A stretch of 64,000 nucleotides of DNA from Amia ocellicauda (Eukaryota > Chordata > Actinopteri > Amiiformes > Amiidae), in assembly GCF_036373705.1 (NCBI RefSeq), contig NC_089851.1:59829850-59893849 (forward strand). The letters are read 5' to 3'. A program made the position numbers and the translations under genes. Under the pieces are notes generated by a model. It had not been told where the DNA came from. It saw nothing but the letters and a program-made list of their open reading frames with translations, and made no database searches. This document shows, one piece after another, positions 1-14,412 of the stretch. How positions within the stretch are numbered: the first letter of the stretch is position 1; every line of letters begins with the position of its first letter.

Positions 1-2628
1 TGTCAATCAGATGCTTGCCTTGCCGTCCATCCATCCATCCATCTATCTATCTATGTATCTATGTCTCTTGATATCTAACTCTCTTGCTTGCTATCGCTCC
101 CCCAATGGTCAGTAGCATAGTAGCATAACAGCAGATCACGGACCACTGTCAATCAGATGCTTGCCTTGCCGTCAATCCATCCATCTATCTATCAATCTAT
201 CTATGACTCTTGATATCTAACTCTCTTGCTTGCTATCGCTCCCCCAATGGTCAGTAGCATTGTAGCATAACAGCAGATCACGGACCACTGTCAATCAGAT
301 GCTTGCCTTGCCGTCCATCCATCCATCCATCTATCTATCTATCTATCAATGACTCTCGATATCTAACTCTCTTGCTTGCTATCGCTCCCTCAATGGTCAG
401 TAGCATAGTAGCATAACAGCAGATCACGGACCACTGTCAATCAGATGCTTGCCTTGCCGTCCATCCATCCATCTATCTATCTATCTATCTATCTATCTAT
501 GACTCTCGATATCTAACTCTCTTGCTTGCTATCGCTCCCCCAATGGTCAGTAGCATTGTAGCATAACAGCAGATCACGGACCAATGTCAATCAGATGCTT
601 GCCTTGCCGTCCATCCATCCATCTATCTATCTATCTATCTATGACTCTCGATATCTAACTCTCTTGCTTGCTATCGCTCCCCCAATGGTCAGTAGCATAG
701 TAGCATAACAGCAGATCACGGACCACTGTCAATCAGATGCTTGCCTTGCCGCCCATCCATCTATCTATCTATCTATCTATGACTCTTGATATCTAACTCT
801 CTTGCTTGCTATCGCTCCCCCAATGGTCAGTTGCATAGTAGCATAACAGCAGATCACGGACCACTGTCAATCAGATGCTTGCCTTGCCGTCCATCCATCC
901 ATCTATCTATCAATCTATCTATGTCTCTCGATATCTAACTCTCTTTTTTGCTATCGCTCCCCCAATGGTCAGTTGCATAGTAGCATAACAGCAGATCACG
1001 GACCACTGTCAATCAGATGCTTGCCTTGCCGTCCATCCATCCATCTATCTATCTATCTATCTATGACTCTGGATATCTAACTCTCTTGCTTGCTATCGCT
1101 CCCCCAATGGTCAGTAGCATAGTAGCATAACAGCAGATCACGGACCACTGTCAATCAGATGCTTGCCTTGCCGTCCATCCATCCATCTATCTATCAATCT
1201 ATCTATGACTCTCGATATCTAACTCTCTTGCTTGCTATCGCTCCCCCAATGGTCAGTAGCATAGTAGCATAACAGCAGATCACGGACCACTGTCAATCAG
1301 ATGCTTGCCTTGCCGTCCATCCATCCATCTATCTATCTATCTATCTATGACTCTCGATATCTAACTCTCTTGCTTGCTATCGCTCCCCCAATGGTCAGTA
1401 GCATAGTAGCATATCAGCAGATCACGGACCACTGTCAATCAGATGCTTGCCTTGCCGTCCATCCATCCATCCATCTATCTATCTATCTATCAATGACTCT
1501 CGATACCTAACTCTCTTGCTTGCTATCGCTCCCTCAATGGTCAGTAGCATAGTAGCATAACAGCAGATCACGGACCACTGTCAATCAGATGCTTGCCTTG
1601 CCGACCATCCATCCATCTTTCTATCTATCTATCGATGACTCTCGATATCTAACTCTCTTGCTTGCTATCGCTCCCCCAATGGTCAGCAGCATAGTAGCAT
1701 AACAGCAGATCACGGACCACTGTCAATCAGATGCTTGCCTTGCCGTCCATCCATCCATCTATCTATCTATCTATCTATCTATGACTCTCGATATCTAACT
1801 CTCTTGCTTGCTATCGCTCCCCCAATGGTCAGTAGCATAGTAGCATAACAGCAGATCACGGACCACTGTCAATCAGATGCTTGCCTTGCCGTCCATCCAT
1901 CCATCTATCTATCTATCTATCTATGACTCTCGATATCTAACTCTCTTGCTTGCTATCCCTCCCCCAATGGTCAGTAGCATTGTAGCATAACAGCAGATCA
2001 CGGACCACTGTCAATCAGATGCTTGCCTTGCCGTCCATCCATCCATCTATCTATCTATCTAGCTAGCTATCTATCTATGACTCTCGATATCTAACTCTCT
2101 TGCTTGCTATCGCTCCCCCAATGGTCAGTAGCATAGTAGCATAACAGCAGATCACGGACCACTGTCAATCAGATGCTTGCCTTGCCGTCCATCCATCCAT
2201 CCATCTATCTATCTATCTATCAATGACTCTCGATATCTAACTCTCTTGCTTGCTATCGCTCCCTCAATGGTCAGTAGCATAGTAGCATAACAGCAGATCA
2301 CGGACCACTGTCAATCAGATGCTTGCCTTGCCGACCATCCATCCATCTTTCTATCTATCTATCGATGACTCTTGATATCTAACTCTCTTGCTTGCAATCG
2401 CTCCCCCAATGGTCAGTAGCATAGTAGCATAACAGCAGATCACGGACCACTGTCAATCAGATGCTTGCCTTGCCGTCCATCCATCCATCCATCTATCTAT
2501 CTATCTATGACTCTTGATATCTAACTCTCTTGCTTGCTATCGCTCCCCCAATGGTCAGTAGCATTGTAGCATAACAGCAGATCAAGGACCACTGTCAATC
2601 AGATGCTTGCCTTGCCGTCCATCCATCC

Positions 2629-2662
<34 letters not shown>

Positions 2663-5600
2663 GACTCTCGATATCTAACTCTCTTGCTTGCTATCGCTCC
2701 CCCAATGGTCAGTAGCATTGTAGCATAACAGCAGATCACGGACCAATGTCAATCAGATGCTTGCCTTGCCGTCCATCCATCCATCTATCTATCTATCTAT
2801 CTATGACTCTCGATATCTAACTCTCTTGCTTGCTATCGCTCCCCCAATGGTCAGTAGCATAGTAGCATAACAGCAGATCACAGACCACTGTCAATCAGAT
2901 GCTTGTCTTGCCGTCCATCCATCCATCCATCTATCTATCTATGTATCTATGTCTCTTGATATCTAACTCTCTTGCTTGCTATCGCTCCCCCAATGGTCAG
3001 TAGCATAGTAGCATAAGAGCAGATCACGGACCACTGTCAATCAGATGCTTGCCTTGCCGTCCATCCATCCATCCATCTATCTATCTATCTATGACTCTTG
3101 ATATCTAACTCTCTTTTTTGCTATCGCTCCCCCAATGGTCAGTAGCATAGTAGCATAACAGCAGATCACGGACCACTGTCAATCAGATGCTTGCCTTGCC
3201 GTCCATCCATCCATCCATCTATCTATCTATGTATCTATGTCTCTTGATATCTAACTCTCTTGCTTGCTATCGCTCCCCCAATGGTCAGTAGCATAGTAGC
3301 ATAACAGCAGATCACGGACCACTGTCAATCAGATGCTTGCCTTGCCGTCAATCCATCCATCTATCTATCAATCTATCTATGACTCTTGATATCTAACTCT
3401 CTTGCTTGCTATCGCTCCCCCAATGGTCAGTAGCATTGTAGCATAACAGCAGATCACGGACCACTGTCAATCAGATGCTTGCCTTGCCGTCCATCCATCC
3501 ATCCATCTATCTATCTATCTATCAATGACTCTCGATATCTAACTCTCTTGCTTGCTATCGCTCCCTCAATGGTCAGTAGCATAGTAGCATAACAGCAGAT
3601 CACGGACCACTGTCAATCAGATGCTTGCCTTGCCGTCCATCCATCCATCTATCTATCTATCTATCTATGACTCTCGATATCTAACTCTCTTGCTTGCTAT
3701 CGCTCCCCCAATGGTCAGTAGCATAGTAGCATATCAGCAGATCACGGACCACTGTCAATCAGATGCTTGCCTTGCCGTCCATCCATCCATCCATCTATCT
3801 ATCTATCTATCAATGACTCTCGATATCTAACTCTCTTGCTTGCTATCGCTCCCTCAATGGTCAGTAGCATAGTAGCATAACAGCAGATCACGGACCACTG
3901 TCAATCAGATGCTTGCCTTGCCGACCATCCATCCATCTTTCTATCTATCTATCGATGACTCTCGATATCTAACTCTCTTGCTTGCTATCGCTCCCCCAAT
4001 GGTCAGCAGCATAGTAGCATAACAGCAGATCACGGACCACTGTCAATCAGATGCTTGCCTTGCCGTCCATCCATCCATCTATCTATCTATCTATCTATCT
4101 ATGACTCTCGATATCTAACTCTCTTGCTTGCTATCGCTCCCCCAATGGTCAGTAGCATAGTAGCATAACAGCAGATCACGGACCACTGTCAACCAGATGC
4201 TTACCTTGCTGTCCATCCATCCATCTATCTATCTATCTATCTATGACTCTCGATATCTAACTCTCTTGCTTGCTATCCCTCCCCCAATGGTCAGTAGCAT
4301 TGTAGCATAACAGCAGATCACGGACCACTGTCAATCAGATGCTTGCCTTGCCGTCCATCCATCCATCTATCTATCTATCTAGCTAGCTATCTATCTATGA
4401 CTCTCGATATCTAACTCTCTTGCTTGCTATCGCTCCCCCAATGGTCAGTAGCATAGTAGCATAACAGCAGATCACGGACCACTGTCAATCAGATGCTTGC
4501 CTTGCCGTCCATCCATCCATCCATCTATCTATCTATCTATCAATGACTCTCGATATCTAACTCTCTTGCTTGCTATCGCTCCCTCAATGGTCAGTAGCAT
4601 AGTAGCATAACAGCAGATCACGGACCACTGTCAATCAGATGCTTGCCTTGCCGACCATCCATCCATCTTTCTATCTATCTATCGATGACTCTTGATATCT
4701 AACTCTCTTGCTTGCAATCGCTCCCCCAATGGTCAGTAGCATAGTAGCTTAACAGCAGATCACGGACCACTGTCAATCAGATGCTTGCCTTGCCGTCCAT
4801 CCATCCATCCATCTATCTATCTATCTATGACTCTTGATATCTAACTCTCTTGCTTGCTATCGCTCCCCCAATGGTCAGTAGCATTGTAGCATAACAGCAG
4901 ATCAAGGACCACTGTCAATCAGATGCTTGCCTTGCCGTCCATCCATCCATCTATCTATCTATCTATCTATCTATCTATGACTCTCGATATCTAACTCTCT
5001 TGCTTGCTATCGCTCCCCCAATGGTCAGTAGCATTGTAGCATAACAGCAGATCACGGACCAATGTCAATCAGATGCTTGCCTTGCCGTCCATCCATCCAT
5101 CTATCTATCTATCTATCTATGACTCTCGATATCTAACTCTCTTGCTTGCTATCGCTCCCCCAATGGTCAGTAGCATAGTAGCATAACAGCAGATCACGGA
5201 CCACTGTCAATCAGATGCTTGTCTTGCCGTCCATCCATCCATCCATCTATCTATCTATGTATCTATGTCTCTTGATATCTAACTCTCTTGCTTGCTATCG
5301 CTCCCCCAATGGTCAGTAGCATAGTAGCATAAGAGCAGATCACGGACCACTGTCAATCAGATGCTTGCCTTGCCGTCCATCCATCCATCCATCTATCTAT
5401 CTATCTATGACTCTTGATATCTAACTCTCTTTTTTGCTATCGCTCCCCCAATGGTCAGTAGCATAGTAGCATAACAGCAGATCACGGACCACTGTCAATC
5501 AGATGCTTGCCTTGCCGTCCATCCATCCATCCATCTATCTATCTATGTATCTATGTCTCTTGATATCTAACTCTCTTGCTTGCTATCGCTCCCCCAATGG

Positions 5601-7852
5601 TCAGTAGCATAGTAGCATAACAGCAGATCACGGACCACTGTCAATCAGATGCTTGCCTTGCCGTCAATCCATCCATCTATCTATCAATCTATCTATGACT
5701 CTTGATATCTAACTCTCTTGCTTGCTATCGCTCCCCCAATGGTCAGTAGCATTGTAGCATAACAGCAGATCACGGACCACTGTCAATCAGATGCTTGCCT
5801 TGCCGTCCATCCATCCATCCATCTATCTATCTATCTATCAATGACTCTCGATATCTAACTCTCTTGCTTGCTATCGCTCCCTCAATGGTCAGTAGCATAG
5901 TAGCATAACAGCAGATCACGGACCACTGTCAATCAGATGCTTGCCTTGCCGACCATCCATCCATCTTTCTATCTATCTATCGATGACTCTCGATATCTAA
6001 CTCTCTTGCTTGCTATCGCTCCCCCAATGGTCAGCAGCATAGTAGCATAACAGCAGATCACGGACCACTGTCAATCAGATGCTTGCCTTGCCGTCCATCC
6101 ATCCATCTATCTATCTATCTATCTATCTATGACTCTCGATATCTAACTCTCTTGCTTGCTATCGCTCCCCCAATGGTCAGTAGCATAGTAGCATAACAGC
6201 AGATCACGGACCACTGTCAATCAGATGCTTGCCTTGCCGTCCATCCATCCATCTATCTATCTATCTATCTATGACTCTCGATATCTAACTCTCTTGCTTG
6301 CTATCCCTCCCCCAATGGTCAGTAGCATTGTAGCATAACAGCAGATCACGGACCACTGTCAATCAGATGCTTGCCTTGCCGTCCATCCATCCATCTATCT
6401 ATCTATCTAGCTAGCTATCTATCTATGACTCTCGATATCTAACTCTCTTGCTTGCTATCGCTCCCCCAATGGTCAGTAGCATAGTAGCATAACAGCAGAT
6501 CACGGACCACTGTCAATCAGATGCTTGCCTTGCCGTCCATCCATCCATCCATCTATCTATCTATCTATCAATGACTCTCGATATCTAACTCTCTTGCTTG
6601 CTATCGCTCCCTCAATGGTCAGTAGCATAGTAGCATAACAGCAGATCACGGACCACTGTCAATCAGATGCTTGCCTTGCCGACCATCCATCCATCTTTCT
6701 ATCTATCTATCGATGATTCTTGATATCTAACTCTCTTGCTTGCAATCGCTCCCCCAATGGTCAGTAGCATAGTAGCATAACAGCAGATCACGGACCACTG
6801 TCAATCAGATGCTTGCCTTGCCGTCCATCCATCCATCCATCTATCTATCTATCTATGACTCTTGATATCTAACTCTCTTGCTTGCTATCGCTCCCCCAAT
6901 GGTCAGTAGCATAGTAGCATAACAGCAGATCATGGACCACTGTCAATCAGATGCTTGCCTTGCCGTCCATCCATCCATCCATCTATCTATCTATTTATCA
7001 ATGACTCTCGATATCTAACTCTCTTGCTTGCTATCGCTCCCCCAATGGTCAGTAGCATAGTAGCATAACAGCAGATCACGGACCACTGTCAATCAGATGC
7101 TTGCCTTGCCGTCCATCCATCCATCTATCTATCTATCTATCTATCTATGACTTTTGATATCTAACTCTCTTGCTTGCTATCGCTCCCCCAATGGTCAGTA
7201 GCATAGTAGCATAACAGCAGATCACGGACCACTGTCAATCAGATGCTTGCCTTGCCGTCCATCCATCCATCTATCTATCTATCTAGCTAGCTATCTATCT
7301 ATGACTCTCGATATCTAACTCTCTTGCTTGCTATCGCTCCCCCAATGGTCAGTAGCATAGTAGCATAACAGCAGATCACGGACCACTGTCAATCAGATGC
7401 TTGCCTTGCCGTCCATCCATCCATCCATCTATCTATCTATCTATCAATGACTCTCGATATCTAACTCTCTTGCTTGCTATCGCTCCCTCAATGGTCAGTA
7501 GCATAGTAGCATAACAGCAGATCACGGACCACTGTCAATCAGATGCTTGCCTTGCCGACCATCCATCCATCTTTCTATCTATCTATCGATGACTCTTGAT
7601 ATCTAACTCTCTTGCTTGCAATCGCTCCCCCAATGGTCAGTAGCATAGTAGCATAACAGCAGATCACGGACCACTGTCAATCAGATGCTTGCCTTGCCGT
7701 CCATCCATCCATCCATCTATCTATCTATCTATGACTCTTGATATCTAACTCTCTTGCTTGCTATCGCTCCCCCAATGGTCAGTAGCATTGTAGCATAACA
7801 GCAGATCAAGGACCACTGTCAATCAGATGCTTGCCTTGCCGTCCATCCATCC

Positions 7853-7886
<34 letters not shown>

Positions 7887-10800
7887 GACTCTCGATATCT
7901 AACTCTCTTGCTTGCTATCGCTCCCCCAATGGTCAGTAGCATTGTAGCATAACAGCAGATCACGGACCAATGTCAATCAGATGCTTGCCTTGCCGTCCAT
8001 CCATCCATCTATCTATCTATCTATCTATGACTCTCGATATCTAACTCTCTTGCTTGCTATCGCTCCCCCAATGGTCAGTAGCATAGTAGCATAACAGCAG
8101 ATCACGGACCACTGTCAATCAGATGCTTGTCTTGCCGTCCATCCATCCATCCATCTATCTATCTATGTATCTATGTCTCTTGATATCTAACTCTCTTGCT
8201 TGCTATCGCTCCCCCAATGGTCAGTAGCATAGTAGCATAAGAGCAGATCACGGACCACTGTCAATCAGATGCTTGCCTTGCCGTCCATCCATCCATCCAT
8301 CTATCTATCTATCTATGACTCTTGATATCTAACTCTCTTTTTTGCTATCGCTCCCCCAATGGTCAGTAGCATAGTAGCATAACAGCAGATCACGGACCAC
8401 TGTCAATCAGATGCTTGCCTTGCCGTCCATCCATCCATCCATCTATCTATCTATGTATCTATGTCTCTTGATATCTAACTCTCTTGCTTGCTATCGCTCC
8501 CCCAATGGTCAGTAGCATAGTAGCATAACAGCAGATCACGGACCACTGTCAATCAGATGCTTGCCTTGCCGTCAATCCATCCATCTATCTATCAATCTAT
8601 CTATGACTCTTGATATCTAACTCTCTTGCTTGCTATCGCTCCCCCAATGGTCAGTAGCATTGTAGCATAACAGCAGATCACGGACCACTGTCAATCAGAT
8701 GCTTGCCTTGCCGTCCATCCATCCATCCATCTATCTATCTATCTATCAATGACTCTCGATATCTAACTCTCTTGCTTGCTATCGCTCCCTCAATGGTCAG
8801 TAGCATAGTAGCATAACAGCAGATCACGGACCACTGTCAATCAGATGCTTGCCTTGCCGTCCATCCATCCATCTATCTATCTATCTATCTATGACTCTCG
8901 ATATCTAACTCTCTTGCTTGCTATCGCTCCCCCAATGGTCAGTAGCATAGTAGCATATCAGCAGATCACGGACCACTGTCAATCAGATGCTTGCCTTGCC
9001 GTCCATCCATCCATCCATCTATCTATCTATCTATCAATGACTCTCGATATCTAACTCTCTTGCTTGCTATCGCTCCCTCAATGGTCAGTAGCATAGTAGC
9101 ATAACAGCAGATCACGGACCACTGTCAATCAGATGCTTGCCTTGCCGACCATCCATCCATCTTTCTATCTATCTATCGATGACTCTTGATATCTAACTCT
9201 CTTGCTTGCTATCGCTCCCCCAATGGTCAGCAGCATAGTAGCATAACAGCAGATCACGGACCACTGTCAATCAGATGCTTGCCTTGCCGTCCATCCATCC
9301 ATCTATCTATCTATCTATCTATCTATGACTCTCGATATCTAACTCTCTTGCTTGCTATCGCTCCCCCAATGGTCAGTAGCATAGTAGCATAACAGCAGAT
9401 CACGGACCACTGTCAATCAGATGCTTGCCTTGCCGACCATCCATCCATCTTTCTATCTATCTATCGATGACTCTCGATATCTAACTCTCTTGCTTGCTAT
9501 CGCTCCCCCAATGGTCAGCAGCATAGTAGCATAACAGCAGATCACGGACCACTGTCAATCAGATGCTTGCCTTGCCGTCCATCCATCCATCTATCTATCT
9601 ATCTATCTATCTATGACTCTCGATATCTAACTCTCTTGCTTGCTATCGCTCCCCCAATGGTCAGTAGCATAGTAGCATAACAGCAGATCACGGACCACTG
9701 TCAATCAGATGCTTGCCTTGCCGTCCATCCATCCATCTATCTATCTATCTATCTATGACTCTCGATATCTAACTCTCTTGCTTGCTATCCCTCCCCCAAT
9801 GGTCAGTAGCATTGTAGCATAACAGCAGATCACGGACCACTGTCAATCAGATGCTTGCCTTGCCGTCCATCCATCCATCTATCTATCTATCTAGCTAGCT
9901 ATCTATCTATGACTCTCGATATCTAACTCTCTTGCTTGCTATCGCTCCCCCAATGGTCAGTAGCATAGTAGCATAACAGCAGATCACGGACCACTGTCAA
10001 TCAGATGCTTGCCTTGCCGTCCATCCATCCATCCATCTATCTATCTATCTATCAATGACTCTCGATATCTAACTCTCTTGCTTGCTATCGCTCCCTCAAT
10101 GGTCAGTAGCATAGTAGCATAACAGCAGATAACGGACCACTGTCAATCAGATGCTTGCCTTGCCGACCATCCATCCATCTTTCTATCTATCTATCGATGA
10201 TTCTTGATATCTAACTCTCTTGCTTGCAATCGCTCCCCCAATGGTCAGTAGCATAGTAGCATAACAGCAGATCACGGACCACTGTCAATCAGATGCTTGC
10301 CTTGCCGTCCATCCATCCATCCATCTATCTATCTATCTATGACTCTTGATATCTAACTCTCTTGCTTGCTATCGCTCCCCCAATGGTCAGTAGCATAGTA
10401 GCATAACAGCAGATCATGGACCACTGTCAATCAGATGCTTGCCTTGCCGTCCATCCATCCATCCATCTATCTATCTATTTATCAATGACTCTCGATATCT
10501 AACTCTCTTGCTTGCTATCGCTCCCCCAATGGTCAGTAGCATAGTAGCATAACAGCAGATCACGGACCACTGTCAATCAGATGCTTGCCTTGCCGTCCAT
10601 CCATCCATCTATCTATCTATCTATCTATCTATGACTTTTGATATCTAACTCTCTTGCTTGCTATCGCTCCCCCAATGGTCAGTAGCATAGTAGCATAACA
10701 GCAGATCACGGACCACTGTCAATCAGATGCTTGCCTTGCCGTCCATCCATCCATCCATCTATCTATCTATTTATCAATGACTCTCGATATCTAACTCTCT

Positions 10801-13800
10801 TGCTTGCTATCGCTCCCCCAATGGTCAGTAGCATAGTAGCATAACAGCAGATCACGGACCACTGTCAATCAGATGCTTGCCTTGCCGTCCATCCATCCAT
10901 CCATCTATCTATCTATTTATCAATGACTCTCGATATCTAACTCTCTTGCTTGCTATCGCTCCCCCAATGGTCAGTAGCATAGTAGCATATCAGCAGATCA
11001 CGGACCACTGTCAATCAGATGCTTGCCTTGCCGTCCATCCATCCATCCATCTATCTATCTATCTATCAATGACTCTCGATATCTAACTCTCTTGCTTGCT
11101 ATCGCTCCCTCAATGGTCAGTAGCATAGTAGCATAACAGCAGATCACGGACCACTGTCAATCAGATGCTTGCCTTGCCGACCATCCATCCATCTTTCTAT
11201 CTATCTATCGATGACTCTCGATATCTAACTCTCTTGCTTGCTATCGCTCCCCCAATGGTCAGCAGCATAGTAGCATAACAGCAGATCACGGACCACTGTC
11301 AATCAGATGCTTGCCATGCCGTCCATCCATCCATCTATCTATCTATCTATCTATCTATGACTCTCGATATCTAACTCTCTTGCTTGCTATCGCTCCCCCA
11401 ATGGTCAGTAGCATAGTAGCATAACAGCAGATCACGGACCACTGTCAATCAGATGCTTGCCTTGCCGTCCATCCATCCATCTATCTATCTATCTATCTAT
11501 CTATGACTATCGATATCTAACTCTCTTGCTTGCTATCCCTCCCCCAATGGTCAGTAGCATTGTAGCATAACAGCAGATCACGGACCACTGTCAATCAGAT
11601 GCTTGCCTTGCCGTCCATCCATCCATCTATCTATCAATCTATCTATGACTCTCGATATCTAACTCTCTTGCTTGCTATCGCTCCCCCAATGGTCAGTAGC
11701 ATAGTAGCATAACAGCAGATCACGGACCACTGTCAATCAGATGCTTGCCTTGCCGTCCATCCATCCATCTATCTATCTATCTATCTATGACTCTCGATAT
11801 CTAACTCTCTTGCTTGCTATCGCTCCCCCAATGGTCAGTAGCATAGTAGCATAACAGCAGATCACGGACCACTGTCAATCAGATGCTTGCCTTGCCGTCC
11901 ATCCATCCATCCATCTATCTATCTATCTATCAATGACTCTCGATATCTAACTCTCTTGCTTGCTATCGCTCCCTCAATGGTCAGTAGCATTGTAGCATAA
12001 CAGCAGATCACGGACCACTGTCAATCAGATGCTTGCCTTGCCGTCCATCCATCCATCTTTCTATCCATCTATCTATCTATCTATCGATGACTCTCGATAT
12101 CTAACTCTCTTGCTTGCTATCGCTCCCTCAATGGTCAGTAGCATAGTAGCATAACAGCAGATCACGGACCACTGTCAATCAGATGCTTGCCTTGCCGTCC
12201 ATCCATCCATCTTTCTATCTATCTATCGATGACTCTTGATATCTAACTCTCTTGCTTGCAATCGCTCCCCCAATGGTCAGTAGCATAGTAGCATAACAGC
12301 AGATCACGGACCACTGTCAATCAGATGCTTGCCTTGCCGTCCATCCATCCATCCATCTATCTATCTATCTATGACTCTTGATATCTAACTCTCTTGCTTG
12401 CTATCGCTCCCCCAATGGTCAGTAGCATAGTAGCATAACAGCAGATCACGGACCACTGTCAATCAGATGCATGTCTTGCCGTCCATCCATCCATCCATCT
12501 ATCTATCTATTTATCAATGACTCTCGATATCTAACTCTCTTGCTTGCTATCGCTCCCCCAATGGTCAGTAGCATAGTAGCATAACAGCAGATCACGGACC
12601 ACTGTCAATCAGATGCTTGCCTTGCCGTCCATCCATCCATCTATCTATCTATCTATCTATCTATGACTCTTGATATCTAACTCTCTTGCTTGCTATCGCT
12701 CCCCCAATGGTCAGTAGCATAGTAGCATAACAGCAGATCACGGACCACTGTCAATCAGATGCTTGCCTTGCCGTCCATCCATCCATCTATCTATCTATCT
12801 ATCTATCTATGACTCTCGATATTTAACTCTCTTGCTTGCTATCGCTCCCCCAATGGTCAGTAGCATTGTAGCATAACAGCAGATCACGGACCAATGTCAA
12901 TCAGATGCTTGCCTTGCAGTCCATCCATCCATCTATCTATCTATCTATCTATGACTCTTGATATCTAACTCTCTTGCTTGCTATCGCTCCCCCAATGGTC
13001 AGTAGCATTGTAGCATAACAACAGATCACGGACCACTGTCAATCAGATGCTTGCCTTGCCGTCCATCCATCCATCCATCTATCTATCTATCTATCAATGA
13101 CTCTCGATATCTAACTCTCTTGCTTGCTATCGCTCCCCCAATGGTCAGTAGCATAGTAGCATAACAGCAGATCACGGACCAATGTCAATCAGATGCTTGC
13201 CTTGCCGTCCATCCATCCATCTATCTATCTATCTATCTATGACTCTTGATATCTAACTCTCTTGCTTGCTATCGCTCCCCCAATGGTCAGTAGCATAGTA
13301 GCATAACAGCAGATCACGGACCAATGTCAATCAGATGCTTGCCTTGCCGTCCATCCATCCATCTATCTATCTATCTATCTATGACTCTCGATATCTAACT
13401 CTCTTGCTTGCTATCGCTCCCCCAATGGTCAGTAGCATAGTAGCATAACAGCAGATCACGGACCACTGTCAATCAGATGCTTGCCTTGCCGTCCATCCAT
13501 CCATCTATCTATCTATCTATCTATCTATGACTCTCGATATCTAACTCTCTTGCTTGCTATCGCTCCCCCAATGGTCAGTAGCATTGTAGCATAACAGCAG
13601 ATCACGGACCAATGTCAATCAGATGCTTGCCTTGCCGTCCATCCATCCATCTATCTATCTATCTATCTATGACTCTCGATATCTAACTCTCTTGCTTGCT
13701 ATCGCTCCCCCAATGGTCAGTAGCATAGTAGCATAACAGCAGATCACGGACCACTGTCAATCAGATGCTTGCCTTGCCACCCATCCATCTATCTATCTAT

Positions 13801-14362
13801 CTATCTATCTATGACTCTTGATATCTAACTCTCTTGCTTGCTATCGCTCCCCCAATGGTCAGTTGCATAGTAGCATAACAGCAGATCACAGACCACTGTC
13901 AATCAGATGCTTGCCTTGCCGTCCATCCATCCATCTATCTATCAATCTATCTATGTCTTTCGATATCTAACTCTCTTTTTTGCTATCGCTCCCCCAATGG
14001 TCAGTTGCATAGTAGCATAACAGCAGATCACGGACCACTGTCAATCAGATGCTTGCCTTGCCGTCCATCCATCCATCCATCTATCTATCTATCTCTCAAT
14101 GACTCTCGATATCTAACTCTCTTGCTTGCTATCGCTCCCCCAATGGTCAGTAGCATAGTAGCATAACAGCAGATCACGGACCAATGTCAATCAGATGCTT
14201 GCCTTGCCGTCCATCCATCCATCTATCTATATATCTATCTATGACTCTTGATATCTAACTCTCTTGCTTGCTATCGCTCCCCCAATGGTCAGTAGCATAG
14301 TAGCATAACAGCAGATCACGGACCACTGTCAATCAGATGCTTGCCTTGCCGTCCATACATCC

Positions 14363-14412
<50 letters not shown>

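Noticed and set aside
1301-11086. Open frames of 61-69 codons with HPSIHLSIYLS-type products, also at 26104-34567 and 57853
   Set aside because: They are translations of the satellite with its CCAT/CTAT tract and exist only where tetranucleotide counts keep the frame open.
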